Positions 63,957 to 64,000 of a DNA stretch of 64,000 nt are shown here, in pieces. The position numbers and the translations under genes were made by a program. This stretch comes from Pseudomonas graminis. Lineage in GTDB: Bacteria; Pseudomonadota; Gammaproteobacteria; Pseudomonadales; Pseudomonadaceae. The stretch spans positions 248,001 through 312,000 of the forward strand of contig NZ_MTSB01000002.1 in the NCBI RefSeq assembly GCF_002093745.1. The letters run 5' to 3'. Position 1 is the first letter of the stretch. The number at the start of each line of letters is the position of its first letter. Below the pieces are notes generated by a model that did no database searches, was not told where the DNA came from, and worked only from the letters and a program-made list of their open reading frames with translations.

Positions 63957-64000
63957 CTACGCAATTCTGTAGTTGAGCAAGCCGGTATCCGAGCAGTCAC

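Larger units (their letters stand above)
63550..64000. other. Regulatory intergenic region at the right edge
   Basis: 451 bp to the window end without a gene start seen. It holds an array of GGTTGC boxes (63772-63887) and a sigma-54 promoter (63941-63956) reading rightward. The first 200 bp next to the LysR gene would contain its own promoter, not located. Confidence 0.7.

Overview
The window is a stretch of chromosome from a fluorescent Pseudomonas, most likely the P. syringae complex. Three things point there. The gene order runs through the conserved nudF-cpdA-parE-parC-serB-motAB-orn-mutL-hfq-hflKC-purA-rnr-rpsF-dnaB-azu-nadE-pncB block of the genus. Coding DNA is GC-rich with many GTG and TTG starts. 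The intergenic REP-like palindromes and 'GGCATGCCCA' repeats are of a type seen in that group. No plasmid, phage, insertion sequence or CRISPR signature was seen.

Layout. 1-9.6 kb: a forward cluster of nudix hydrolase, DUF1249 protein, cAMP phosphodiesterase, esterase YqiA, ParE, a secreted phytase-like protein, a membrane-anchored aspartic protease, ParC and a lipoprotein. 9.6-18.2 kb: a two-domain membrane protein divergent from serB, then a reverse-strand block of a PilZ protein, a rhodanese fused in frame to phosphatidylserine decarboxylase, and an HDOD protein. 18.2-20.3 kb: the motAB stator pair behind a near-consensus FliA promoter. 20.3-34 kb: rsgA (reverse), orn, a TRIC-like channel, queG (reverse), then the nnr-tsaE-amiB-mutL-miaA-hfq-hflX-hflK-hflC series, much of it overlapping or nearly so. 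34-47 kb: hisZ, purA, a chemoreceptor, two complete tRNA-Leu(CAG) transcription units, rnr-rlmB, the rpsF-rpsR-DUF2232-rplI cluster and dnaB.

46.9-64 kb is the more variable part. A reverse-strand TccC-type RHS toxin gene lies tail to tail with dnaB, with only 60 bp between them and so no room for a downstream immunity gene. Next come ygiQ, two near-identical 90-bp palindromic repeats, and a tightly coupled three-gene operon (transglutaminase-DUF2126 putative amidoligase; circularly permuted ATP-grasp fused to alpha-E; second transglutaminase). That operon resembles a complete but functionally undefined peptide-ligating or peptide-modifying system. Azurin, a tandem 106-bp repeat, nadE, pncB and a LysR regulator follow.

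The right edge holds the clearest unexplained regulatory structure: five exact GGTTGC boxes spaced 21-24 bp apart plus one degenerate copy, upstream of a textbook sigma-54 promoter whose target gene lies beyond the window.

Functional themes: DNA topology and repair (ParE, ParC, MutL, DnaB), RNA and translation (Hfq, HflX, MiaA, TsaE, RNase R, RlmB, S6, S18, L9, RsgA, Orn, QueG), NAD metabolism (Nnr, NadE, PncB), envelope (AmiB, Psd, HflKC), and motility and signalling (MotAB, chemoreceptor, PilZ protein, CpdA). Family assignments rest on motifs read by eye; no database search was run.
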